From NCBI GenBank assembly GCA_038133505.1, contig JAYPTI010000172.1, positions 1 through 6,115 of the forward strand: a stretch of 6,115 nucleotides of DNA. The letters run 5' to 3'. The notes beneath the pieces were generated by a model. That model saw only the letters and a program-made list of their open reading frames with translations. It had not been told where the DNA came from and did not search any database. Made by a program: the position numbers and the translations under genes. The DNA comes from JAYQUR01 sp038133505 (GTDB lineage Bacteria; Pseudomonadota; Alphaproteobacteria; MPNO01; UBA830). Positions 1-6,115 of this stretch are shown piece by piece (position 1 is the first letter of the stretch; every line of letters starts with the position of its first letter).

Positions 1-687
1 GGCGATGACGGTCGCCGGGTCGGCGCCGATCACGGCGGCGGCGGGAATGCTGTCCGCGCCCGCCCGCTCGGCGTCGCCCGCATGATGCGCGCCGCCGCGG
101 TGCGCGAGCCAGCGCATCAGCGTCGTGTTCCGGCCGGTGACCTGCATGCGGTAGATGCCGACGTTGAACTTGCCGTCCGCGCCCCCGGTGACCACCAGCG
201 GCCAGGTGATCAGCGGCGCCGGCTCGCCGGGCCAGCAGGTCTGCACCGGAAGTTTCGAAAGATCGATGTCGTCGCCGGTCAGAACGATTTCCTGGCACGG
301 CGCGCTCGAGACCGTCTTCGGCTTCATCGCCATCACGGTCTTCAGGAGCGGCAGCATGCCGACGGCCTCGCGGATGCCGCCCGGCGGTTCGGGCTGGCGC
401 AGGAAGGCGAGCTGTTCGCCGAACGCGCGCAGCCCCGCCGCGTCCTTGCCCATGCCTTCGGCGACGCGGTCGACGGTGCCGAAAAGGTTCGCCAGGACGG
501 GCATGGACGCTTTTTCGCCGGTCGCGTCGACGACGTTCTCGAACAGCACCGCCGGCCCGTCTTCGGCGAGCAGGCGCGTCTGGATTTCCGTCATTTCGAG
601 ATGGGTCGAGACCGGCGCGGAGACGCGCACGAGCCTGCCTTCGGATTCGAGGCGGGCGACGAAGTCCCGGAGATCGGCATAGGCCAT
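1..687 (-). CDS. ubiD: UbiD-family prenylated-FMN decarboxylase, N-terminal part (cut by window edge)
   Basis: This is the first 229 residues of a UbiD-type carboxy-lyase; E. coli UbiD, at nearly 500 residues, is about twice as long, so the C-terminal half lies beyond position 1. In ubiquinone synthesis UbiD decarboxylates 3-polyprenyl-4-hydroxybenzoate in the cytoplasm, using prenylated FMN made by UbiX and a divalent metal. Hallmarks seen: N-terminal MAYADLRDFV (residues 1-10), GPAVLFEN (44-51), MPVLANLFGT (62-71), a PCQEIVLTGDDIDL stretch (130-143), TCWPGEPAPLITWPL (150-164), NVGIYRMQ (175-182) and MRWLAHRGGA (191-200). By family alignment from memory, Asn175 and His196 would bind metal and Arg180 would be catalytic. 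The catalytic glutamates are off-window. The ATG at 687 gives the expected N-terminus with no extension. No strong ribosome binding site is visible; a GAGG lies about 17 bases upstream. It is divergent from the gene at 771. The substrate could be another aromatic acid, because UbiD paralogues are common, but the N-terminal half resembles true UbiD closely. Confidence 0.93.
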   Translation of the reverse strand, partial: MAYADLRDFVARLESEGRLVRVSAPVSTHLEMTEIQTRLLAEDGPAVLFENVVDATGEKASMPVLANLFGTVDRVAEGMGKDAAGLRAFGEQLAFLRQPEPPGGIREAVGMLPLLKTVMAMKPKTVSSAPCQEIVLTGDDIDLSKLPVQTCWPGEPAPLITWPLVVTGGADGKFNVGIYRMQVTGRNTTLMRWLAHRGGAHHAGDAERAGADSIPAAAVIGADPATVIA

Positions 688-770
688 GGCCGCGCGGTTC
701 TGCCTCAAGGCGGCGGAGGGGTCAAGAACGGCGTGCGGAAGGGCTTGAAAACCGCCGGGATTCGGGCCAA
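688..770. promoter_or_regulatory. Divergent intergenic region, presumed promoters for ubiD and the 771 gene
   Basis: These 83 bases separate two divergently oriented genes, so promoters for both are expected here or inside the genes. No sigma-70 box pair is convincing. An imperfect inverted repeat (690-701 against 725-738, sharing GTTCT/AGAAC and a CCGC/GCGG outer part) could be an operator or chance in GC-rich DNA. The regulatory role is inferred from gene orientation only. Confidence 0.3.
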
Positions 771-1493
771 ATGCGCGGTATGTACGACCCCGTCGCGCAC
801 GCTAAAACCTATCCGTTTCCGGTTCCCGGCACCTCCTATCGCTTCGTCAACGGCGCGCCGCAGCCGCTCGACGATCACGGCTTCGACCGCAGCGGACGCG
901 TGCCCGTGCTCGCCGCCGGGTCCAACCAGTCGCACGAGCAGCTCGCGCGCAAGTACAGCGTCCTCGAGGGGCACGTCGAAATCCCGATCCAGCGCGCGGC
1001 GCTGCACGATTTCGACGCGGTCTACGCCGCGCATCTCGCCGGTTACGGCTCGGTGCCGTCGACCTTCTGCCCGTCGCCCGGGACGGCGGTCACGACCTAC
1101 GTGCTGTGGCTCGACGACGCCCAGCTCAACCGCATGCACGAGACCGAGCGCAACTACACCTACGATGCGCTGGACGAAATCCGCGTCGATATCGACGAGG
1201 CGGGAGAGACGATCGCGACCGCGTACATCTATACCGCGCGAGTCGGCTGCGTGAACGTGGACGGCGCGCCCGTCGCGCTGGCGGAGATTCCGGCCGCCGG
1301 CCGCAATTTCCGGGCGATGCGCCAGCACGAGATGCTGTCCCATGTGCGGGACCGTCTCGAGCCCGGCGCCGATCTGGATGCGTTCATCCGCGCGCATATC
1401 GACGATGAGGCGCTTCGAAAGTCGCGGACCGCGGCGCTGTCCGCGGATGCGCTGATCCTCGATTTCCCGCGCCGCGAGATCGGGGCGTTCTGA
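771..1493 (+). CDS. Gamma-glutamylcyclotransferase-like protein of unknown function (240 aa)
   Basis: I do not recognise a named gene. The protein has features of the gamma-glutamylcyclotransferase (GGCT/AIG2-like) fold. PVLAAGSNQSHEQLARKY (residues 45-62) resembles the family's N-terminal glycine loop, normally written YGSN, followed by a helix. IPIQRAALHDFDAVYAAHL (71-89) looks like the usual strand where such proteins carry 'v.a.l..f..vf'. VLWLDDAQLNRMHETERNY (111-129) matches the pattern hydrophobic-W-x-Leu, then a helix ending in a Glu before a Tyr, so Glu126 is the candidate general base. The C-terminal part (175-240) has no motif I know. No signal peptide or membrane segment is seen, so it is probably cytoplasmic. 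The start is uncertain: ATG at 771 has a weak GGGA at 757-760, and ATG at 780 is an in-frame alternative. A longer open frame on the opposite strand is arginine-rich and in codon register, as expected of a shadow. A role in glutathione or gamma-glutamyl metabolism would be speculation. Confidence 0.8.
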   Translation: MRGMYDPVAHAKTYPFPVPGTSYRFVNGAPQPLDDHGFDRSGRVPVLAAGSNQSHEQLARKYSVLEGHVEIPIQRAALHDFDAVYAAHLAGYGSVPSTFCPSPGTAVTTYVLWLDDAQLNRMHETERNYTYDALDEIRVDIDEAGETIATAYIYTARVGCVNVDGAPVALAEIPAAGRNFRAMRQHEMLSHVRDRLEPGADLDAFIRAHIDDEALRKSRTAALSADALILDFPRREIGAF

Positions 1494-1516
1494 AATATTG
1501 AGGTCCGGCGGCTCCA

Positions 1517-1581
1517 GCCCGCTCCCCCTCCCGGCCACCCATGAGGATACTGGCGTTGGGTGGCCGGGAGGGGGAGCGGGC
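1517..1581. terminator. GC-rich 25-bp perfect inverted repeat, probable bidirectional terminator or intergenic palindrome
   Basis: Bases 1517-1541 pair perfectly with 1557-1581, leaving a 15-base loop (1542-1556). It lies between convergent genes: 23 bases after the stop codon at 1491-1493 and 29 bases past the formate dehydrogenase stop at 1611-1613. A stem this long and GC-rich would halt or protect transcripts from both sides. No T-tract follows either arm, so it is not a textbook intrinsic terminator. It may instead be a copy of a dispersed palindromic repeat, which this sequence alone cannot show. The whole 117-base gap (1494-1610) contains no gene that I can support. Confidence 0.65.
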
Positions 1582-1610
1582 CGGTGCGACGCCGCGCAAG
1601 CGGTATCAGG

Positions 1611-4382
1611 CTATTCCGCCGCGACCGTCTCGGCCTGCGAGACGCGTGCCGCACAGAACTTGAATTCCGGAATCTTGCCGAACGGATCGAGCATCGGGTT
1701 GGTGAGGATGTTTGCCGCTGCCTCGACGTAGCAGAACGGGATGAACACCACGCCTTCGGGCACGTCGCGGTCGGCGCGGGCGCGAAGCTCGATGGCGCCG
1801 CGCCGCGTCTCGACCCGGACCATGTCGCCCGGATTCGCGCCCAGCCGCGCGATGTCGCGCGGCGACAGGTTGGCGGTGGCTTCCGGCTCGATCCTGTCGA
1901 GGACCGTCGAGCGCCGCGTCATCGCGCCGGTGTGCCAGTGTTCCAGGATACGGCCCGTGGTCAGGATCATCGGGTAGTCGTCGTCCGGCACTTCGCCCGG
2001 CGGCAGCACGTAGGCCGGCACGAACTTGCCGCGCCCGTTCTCGGTCGGGAACCCGCTGGCGAAGATGACTTCCTGGCTGACGCCGTGTTCGTCCACCGGG
2101 TAGGTGACGGAGTCCTCGTTCTGCAGGCGCTCCCAGGTGATGCCGTTGAACGAATGCATGCACTGCGCCATCTCGGCGAAGACGTCGGCAGGGCCGTCGT
2201 AGTTCCAGTCCAGCCCGATGCGCCGCGCGATTTCCTGGACGATCCAGAGGTCCTGGCGCGTGTCGCCGGGGAGCGGCAGCGCGGCGCGGCCGAGCTGTAC
2301 CTGCCGGTTTGTGTTCGTGAAGGTGCCGTCCTTTTCCGGGAAGGCGCTTGCCGGGAGCACGACGTCGGCCAGCGCCGCCGTCTCGGTCAGGAACAGGTCC
2401 TGCACCACGAGGTGGTCGAGCGAGGCGAGGGAATCGCGCGCGTGCTGCGCATCGGGGTCCGACATCGCCGGATTTTCACCCATGATGTACATGGCGCGGA
2501 TCTGGCCCGCGAGGATCGCGCGCATGATCTCGACGACCGTGAGGCCGGCGTTCGGATCGAGCTCGGTGTCCCAGAATTTTTCGAACCGCGCCCTGATGTC
2601 TTCCGACGCGACCGACTGATAGTCCGGATAGACCATCGGGATAAGCCCGACGTCGGACGCGCCCTGGACGTTGTTCTGACCGCGCAGCGGATGCAGGCCG
2701 GTGCCGGGACGGCCGATATGGCCGGTCATCAGGGCGAGCGAGATGAGGCAGCGCGCGTTGTCCGTGCCGTGCACGTGCTGCGCGATGCCCATGCCCCAAA
2801 AGATGATGCTGCGCTGCGCGTTGGCGTATTTGCGCGCGACGGTGCGGATCGTGTCCGCGTCGATGCCGCAGATCTCGGCCATCTTCTCGGGCGGGAAGCC
2901 GGCGACGTGGGCCTTCAGCTCCTCGAAACCCTCGGTGTAGCCGTCGATGTAGTTTGCGTTGGTCAGGCCTTCGTCGACGATCGTGTGCATGATCGCGTTG
3001 AGGAGCGCGACGTCGGTGCCGCCTTTGAACTGCAGCATGTGGGTCGCATGCCGGCTCAGCGCCTGACCGCGCGGGTCCATGACGATCAACTCGGCGCCGT
3101 CCTTCACCGCGTTCTTGAAGAACGTCGCGGCGACCGGATGGTTCACGGTCGGGTTGGCGCCGATCACGATAATGACGTCGGCTTTCTCCGCGTCGTAGAA
3201 CGGCGCCGACACCGCGCCCGAATTCACCGTCTCCATCAGCGCCGCCACCGACGACGCGTGGCACAGTCGCGTGCAGTGATCGACGTTGTTGGTGTGGAAG
3301 CCGGTGCGGACGAGTTTCTGGAAAAGATAGGCTTCCTCGTTCGAGCCCTTCGCCGAGCCGAAGCCGGCGAGCGCCGAGCCGCCGTCGGCGTCGATGATCT
3401 TCTTCAGGCCCGATGCCGCGACGTCGAGCGCCTCGTCCCAGTCTGCCTCGCGGAAATAATCGAGCGGGCGGGCGGGATCGAGCTGGACGTTCGGATCCTT
3501 CGGGACGTCTTCGCGCCGGATCAGCGGCCGCATCAGGCGCTGCGGATTGTGGACATAGTCGAAGCCGAAACGGCCCTTCACGCAGAGCCGGTTGTGGTTC
3601 GCCGGTCCGTCGCGCCCCTCGACGAACAGCAGCTTGTCGTCCCTGACGTTAAAGGTGAGCTGGCAGCCGACGCCGCAATAGGGGCAGACCGACTCGACCT
3701 GCCGGTCGGCCTCGATGCGGCCATCCGAAGATGCAACCGTCGCGGGCAACAGCGCGCCGGTCGGGCAGGCCTGAACGCATTCGCCGCACGCGACGCAGGT
3801 GCTGTCGCCCATCGGGTCGTCGAAGTCGAAGACGATCTTCGCGTGGCTGCCGCGATGCGCCATCCCGATCACGTCGTTCACCTGGACCTCGCGGCAGGCG
3901 CGGACGCAGAGCGTGCAGTTGATGCACGCATCGAGATTGACCGCCATCGCCGGATGCGAAAGATCGGCGTCCGGCATCTCCTTCGGCGGGAACCGGCTGT
4001 CGCCGACGCCGAGCCGGTCGGCCCATTGCCAGAACTTGGATCCCGCATCGTGCGCGTCCGCGCGCGGCGGCTGGTCGGCGGCCAGGAGTTCGAAGACCAT
4101 GCGCCGCGCCGTCTCCGGCCGGTCGCCGGCGGAATTGACGACCATGCCCTCGGCCGGCTGGCGGATGCACGAGGCGGCGAGAACCCGTTCGCCCTCGATC
4201 TCCACCATGCAGGCGCGACAGTTGCCGTCGGCCCGGTAGCCGGGCTCGGGCGCATAGCAGAGATGCGGGATTTCCGTGCCTTCCCGCCGGGCGACCTGCC
4301 AGATCGTCTCGCCCGGCCGCGCGGTAACCTCGCGCCCGTCGAGGGTGAAGGTGACGTCCGTGCTGTTTCCGTCGAGCGGCAT
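1611..4382 (-). CDS. fdhF: NAD-linked formate dehydrogenase, catalytic alpha subunit (bis-MGD, Fe-S)
   Basis: This 923-residue subunit should oxidise formate to CO2 at a molybdenum or tungsten bis-MGD centre in the cytoplasm and pass electrons to the FMN subunit encoded just upstream. Domains in order: a 2Fe-2S ferredoxin domain (about 10-85; Cys42, 55, 58, 72); a double 4Fe-4S ferredoxin domain (about 145-215; Cys153/156/159/163 and 196/199/202/206); a third 4Fe-4S site at the start of the molybdopterin oxidoreductase domain (Cys233, 236, 240, 267); the catalytic domain (about 230-690); and a C-terminal dinucleotide-binding domain (about 800-912) containing ILTTGRILEHWHTGAMTRRS. The metal ligand is Cys374 in TRLCHASS, not selenocysteine, followed by His375. 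Arg567 in HPLRGQNNVQG lies 193 residues on, the same spacing as Sec140 and Arg333 in E. coli FdhF. No twin-arginine signal is present, so it is not a periplasmic FdnG-type enzyme. The ATG at 4382 follows AGGA (4390-4393) at good spacing. Alternative names used for this family are fdsA and fdh1A. Whether the metal is Mo or W cannot be read from sequence. Confidence 0.97.
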   Translation of the reverse strand: MPLDGNSTDVTFTLDGREVTARPGETIWQVARREGTEIPHLCYAPEPGYRADGNCRACMVEIEGERVLAASCIRQPAEGMVVNSAGDRPETARRMVFELLAADQPPRADAHDAGSKFWQWADRLGVGDSRFPPKEMPDADLSHPAMAVNLDACINCTLCVRACREVQVNDVIGMAHRGSHAKIVFDFDDPMGDSTCVACGECVQACPTGALLPATVASSDGRIEADRQVESVCPYCGVGCQLTFNVRDDKLLFVEGRDGPANHNRLCVKGRFGFDYVHNPQRLMRPLIRREDVPKDPNVQLDPARPLDYFREADWDEALDVAASGLKKIIDADGGSALAGFGSAKGSNEEAYLFQKLVRTGFHTNNVDHCTRLCHASSVAALMETVNSGAVSAPFYDAEKADVIIVIGANPTVNHPVAATFFKNAVKDGAELIVMDPRGQALSRHATHMLQFKGGTDVALLNAIMHTIVDEGLTNANYIDGYTEGFEELKAHVAGFPPEKMAEICGIDADTIRTVARKYANAQRSIIFWGMGIAQHVHGTDNARCLISLALMTGHIGRPGTGLHPLRGQNNVQGASDVGLIPMVYPDYQSVASEDIRARFEKFWDTELDPNAGLTVVEIMRAILAGQIRAMYIMGENPAMSDPDAQHARDSLASLDHLVVQDLFLTETAALADVVLPASAFPEKDGTFTNTNRQVQLGRAALPLPGDTRQDLWIVQEIARRIGLDWNYDGPADVFAEMAQCMHSFNGITWERLQNEDSVTYPVDEHGVSQEVIFASGFPTENGRGKFVPAYVLPPGEVPDDDYPMILTTGRILEHWHTGAMTRRSTVLDRIEPEATANLSPRDIARLGANPGDMVRVETRRGAIELRARADRDVPEGVVFIPFCYVEAAANILTNPMLDPFGKIPEFKFCAARVSQAETVAAE

Positions 4383-4389
4383 GGTTCGA

Positions 4390-4393
4390 TCCT
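4390..4393 (-). promoter_or_regulatory. Ribosome binding site of the alpha-subunit gene, overlapping the beta stop codon
   Basis: Read on the minus strand, AGGA lies 7 bases before the ATG at 4382. It overlaps the TAG stop of the upstream beta gene (4394-4392). This supports the chosen start and suggests translational coupling of the two subunits. Confidence 0.6.
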
Positions 4394-6101
4394 ACTTCAC
4401 GTCGTCGGGGAAATGGCGAAAGACGGACAGCAGCCCGTTCGGCGCGGCCTGTCCGAGACCGCAGATCGAGGCGTCCGTCATCGTCCGGCTGAGCTCTTCG
4501 AGCAGCGGGCGGTCCCAGTCGCCGCCTTCCATCAGCTTGACGGCCTTCTCGCAGCCGGCGCGGCAGGGCGTGCACTGGCCGCAGGACTCGTCCTCGAAAA
4601 AGCGCATCAGGTTAAGCGCGGCATCCGACGTGTCGTCCTCGTCCGACAGGACGACGACAGCCGCCGAGCCGATCAGCGCGCCGTGCTCTTCGAGCGTTCC
4701 GAAATCGAGCGGCACGTCGCCGAGCGACGCGGGCAAGATGCCGCCCGAGGCGCCGCCGGGGAGATACGCCTTGAAGTTGTGTCCGGGCAGCATGCCGCCG
4801 CAATATTCGTCGATCAGTTCGCGTACCGTAATACCTGCTTCGGCGATCTTCACGCCCGGCTCGCGGACGCGGCCCGAGACCGAGAAGGTGCGGATGCCCT
4901 TCCGCCCGTTCCGCCCGTGGCCCGCGAACCAGTCGGCGCCCTTTTCCAGGATGTCGCGGACCCAGAACAGCGTCTCGACGTTATTGATGAGCGTCGGCCG
5001 TCCGAACAGGCCGATCTCGGCGGCGAAGGGCGGCTTGTGGCGCGGCAGTCCGCGCTTGCCCTCGATACTTTCGAGCATCGCGGATTCCTCGCCGCAGATG
5101 TAGGCGCCCGCGCCGCGGCGGAGATGCAACGTGCCCGGCGTGACCAGCGCCTCGTCTTCCAGCCGCGCGATCTCGTCGAGCAGGATCTGGCGCGCGGCCG
5201 GGTACTCGTCGCGGAGATAGATGAAGCATTCGTCAGCGCCGACGGCCCATTGGCCGATCAGCGCGCCTTCGAGGAAGCGATGCGGATCGGTTTCGAGAAA
5301 ATGGCGGTCCTTGAAGGTGCCGGGTTCGCCTTCGTCGGCATTCACCGCCATCAGGCGCGGCGCCTGCTGGGCGCGGACGATCGACCATTTCCGGCCGGTC
5401 GGGAAACCGGCTCCGCCGAGTCCGCGCAATGCTGAATTCTCGAGCGTTGCGACGACGTCGGCGGCCGTCCGCGTGCCGTCGCGGCAAGTCTTCAGCGTTT
5501 CGTAGCCGCCGCCGGCGACGTAGGCATCGAAACCGACATAATCCGGCCGGACGGGCAGCACGGCGCCGTTTTCGATGGCGGTTCCGACATTCTCGGCCGT
5601 CGCGTTCCGGACCTGGTTCTTGCCGACCGCCGCGACCGGCGCGCTGTCGCAGCCGCCCATGCAGGGAGCGTGCAGGATGCGGACGCGGTCGCCGTAAGCA
5701 GCCTGAAGGGACGCCGTCAGATCGGCGGCGCCGTTCATCGCGCAGGCGATCGAGTCGCAGACGCGGACCGTGATTTCGGGCGGGGCCGCCTCGCCGTCGT
5801 CCAGCACGTCGAAATGGTGATAGAAGGTCGCCGTCTCGTAGACTTCGGCCAGCGCGAGGCGGAACTCGTGGGCGAGCGCGACCATGTCGCCGGGAAAAAG
5901 CCCGCGCCGCGCGTCCTGAAGCAAGTGGAGCGCTTCGATCAGCAGGTCGCGCCGCCGCGGCATATCGCCGAGAATCCCGGCGACGCGGTCGAGCGCCTCC
6001 GCGTCGGGCTGGCGGCCCTTCGGGGTGGCCGCGCCGCGGCCGCCACGGCCCGGCGAGCGGAATTTCACCACCGTGTGTTCGTTTCCAGTCCCGTCAGCCA
6101 T
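4392..6101 (-). CDS. fdhB: NAD-linked formate dehydrogenase, fused gamma-beta (NuoE-NuoF-like) diaphorase subunit
   Basis: This 569-residue protein takes electrons from the formate dehydrogenase alpha subunit and reduces NAD+ through FMN. A basic Gly/Arg-rich leader (about 13-31) precedes a NuoE-like thioredoxin-fold module (about 33-180) with 2Fe-2S ligands Cys115, Cys120, Cys147 and Cys151. The NuoF-like part follows: FMN/NADH-binding GLGGAGFPTGRKW (227-239) and NADEGEPGTFKDR (254-266), the GAYICGEESAMLESIEG stretch (332-348), an SLBB-type segment (about 405-455), and a C-terminal 4Fe-4S site (Cys507, 510, 513 in ESCGQCTPCR, with Cys547). In FdsABG enzymes the two modules are separate gamma and beta proteins. 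Here they are one chain, as in the M. extorquens FDH1 beta subunit (from memory). The gene is first of the pair and ends 9 bases before the alpha start. The ATG at 6101 sits near the window edge, with AGAAG at 6105-6109 and a GGA further up, so the promoter and any upstream operon members are not visible. Confidence 0.96.
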   Translation of the reverse strand: MADGTGNEHTVVKFRSPGRGGRGAATPKGRQPDAEALDRVAGILGDMPRRRDLLIEALHLLQDARRGLFPGDMVALAHEFRLALAEVYETATFYHHFDVLDDGEAAPPEITVRVCDSIACAMNGAADLTASLQAAYGDRVRILHAPCMGGCDSAPVAAVGKNQVRNATAENVGTAIENGAVLPVRPDYVGFDAYVAGGGYETLKTCRDGTRTAADVVATLENSALRGLGGAGFPTGRKWSIVRAQQAPRLMAVNADEGEPGTFKDRHFLETDPHRFLEGALIGQWAVGADECFIYLRDEYPAARQILLDEIARLEDEALVTPGTLHLRRGAGAYICGEESAMLESIEGKRGLPRHKPPFAAEIGLFGRPTLINNVETLFWVRDILEKGADWFAGHGRNGRKGIRTFSVSGRVREPGVKIAEAGITVRELIDEYCGGMLPGHNFKAYLPGGASGGILPASLGDVPLDFGTLEEHGALIGSAAVVVLSDEDDTSDAALNLMRFFEDESCGQCTPCRAGCEKAVKLMEGGDWDRPLLEELSRTMTDASICGLGQAAPNGLLSVFRHFPDDVK

Positions 6102-6115
6102 CGTCTTCTATGTCC

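Noticed and set aside
697..725. A possible sigma-70 promoter for ubiD: TTGACC (720-725) and CAGAAC (697-702) with a 17-base spacer
   Set aside because: The -10 box matches only three of six consensus bases, and the implied start would leave almost no leader before the ATG at 687.
745..773. TTGAAA at 745-750 as a -35 box for the 771 gene
   Set aside because: The -10 position would fall on the start codon itself and has a poor match.
82..1254. A 390-residue plus-strand open frame
   Set aside because: It runs antisense across the clear UbiD coding region and then out of frame through the next gene. The product is low-complexity Arg/Ala/Ser with no domain.
705..1538. A 277-residue minus-strand open frame covering the 771-1493 gene
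   Set aside because: It is in codon register with the plus-strand gene and its product is arginine-rich with no motif. The plus-strand product has cyclotransferase-like motifs, so the minus frame is a shadow.
1494..1610. A small delta-subunit (FdsD) gene after the alpha gene
   Set aside because: The gap is only 117 bases and is mostly taken up by the palindrome. I find no frame with a plausible start and length.
3158..3310. A selenocysteine codon at the formate dehydrogenase active site
   Set aside because: The codon in the TRLCHASS motif encodes an ordinary cysteine (Cys374), and the frame has no internal TGA.
1560..5435. A 1291-residue open reading frame on the plus strand, the longest in the window
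   Set aside because: It is exactly antisense and in register to two clear formate dehydrogenase genes. Its product is rich in Arg, Asp, Ala and Val with no recognisable domain, and its openness is explained by missing TTA, CTA and TCA codons.

Overview
The window is GC-rich, roughly two-thirds G+C by eye. Its codons strongly favour G or C in the third position. The gene content looks like an alphaproteobacterium of the Rhodospirillales/Rhizobiales kind, inferred from the style of the formate dehydrogenase and UbiD proteins rather than from any marker gene. It holds four protein genes, two of them complete formate dehydrogenase subunits. I see no rRNA, tRNA, CRISPR array, insertion sequence or phage gene.

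Layout from left to right. (1) Positions 1-687, minus strand: the first 229 codons of a UbiD-family prenylated-FMN decarboxylase, cut off by the left edge. (2) Positions 688-770: a short divergent intergenic region. (3) Positions 771-1493, plus strand: a 240-residue protein of unproven function that resembles the gamma-glutamylcyclotransferase-like fold. (4) Positions 1494-1610: a convergent intergenic region dominated by a perfect 25-bp inverted repeat, probably a bidirectional terminator or an intergenic palindromic repeat. (5) Positions 1611-4382, minus strand: the catalytic alpha subunit of an NAD-linked molybdenum- or tungsten-dependent formate dehydrogenase. (6) Positions 4392-6101, minus strand: its diaphorase subunit, a natural fusion of a NuoE-like (gamma) and a NuoF-like (beta) module.

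The two formate dehydrogenase genes form a tight operon (beta first, alpha second, 9 bases apart). Together they give the expected electron path: formate oxidation at a bis-MGD metal centre with a cysteine ligand, then iron-sulfur clusters, then FMN, then NAD+. The two-subunit layout and the sequence, as I remember the family, are closest to the FDH1 type of Methylorubrum extorquens. FdhD, FdsC and FdsD homologues are not in the window. The UbiD gene is metabolically separate, most likely in ubiquinone synthesis.

I found no convincing new multi-gene system. The points most worth checking are the GC-rich palindrome with a G-quadruplex motif on each strand, the atypical cyclotransferase-like protein, and the metal and cluster content of the formate dehydrogenase.
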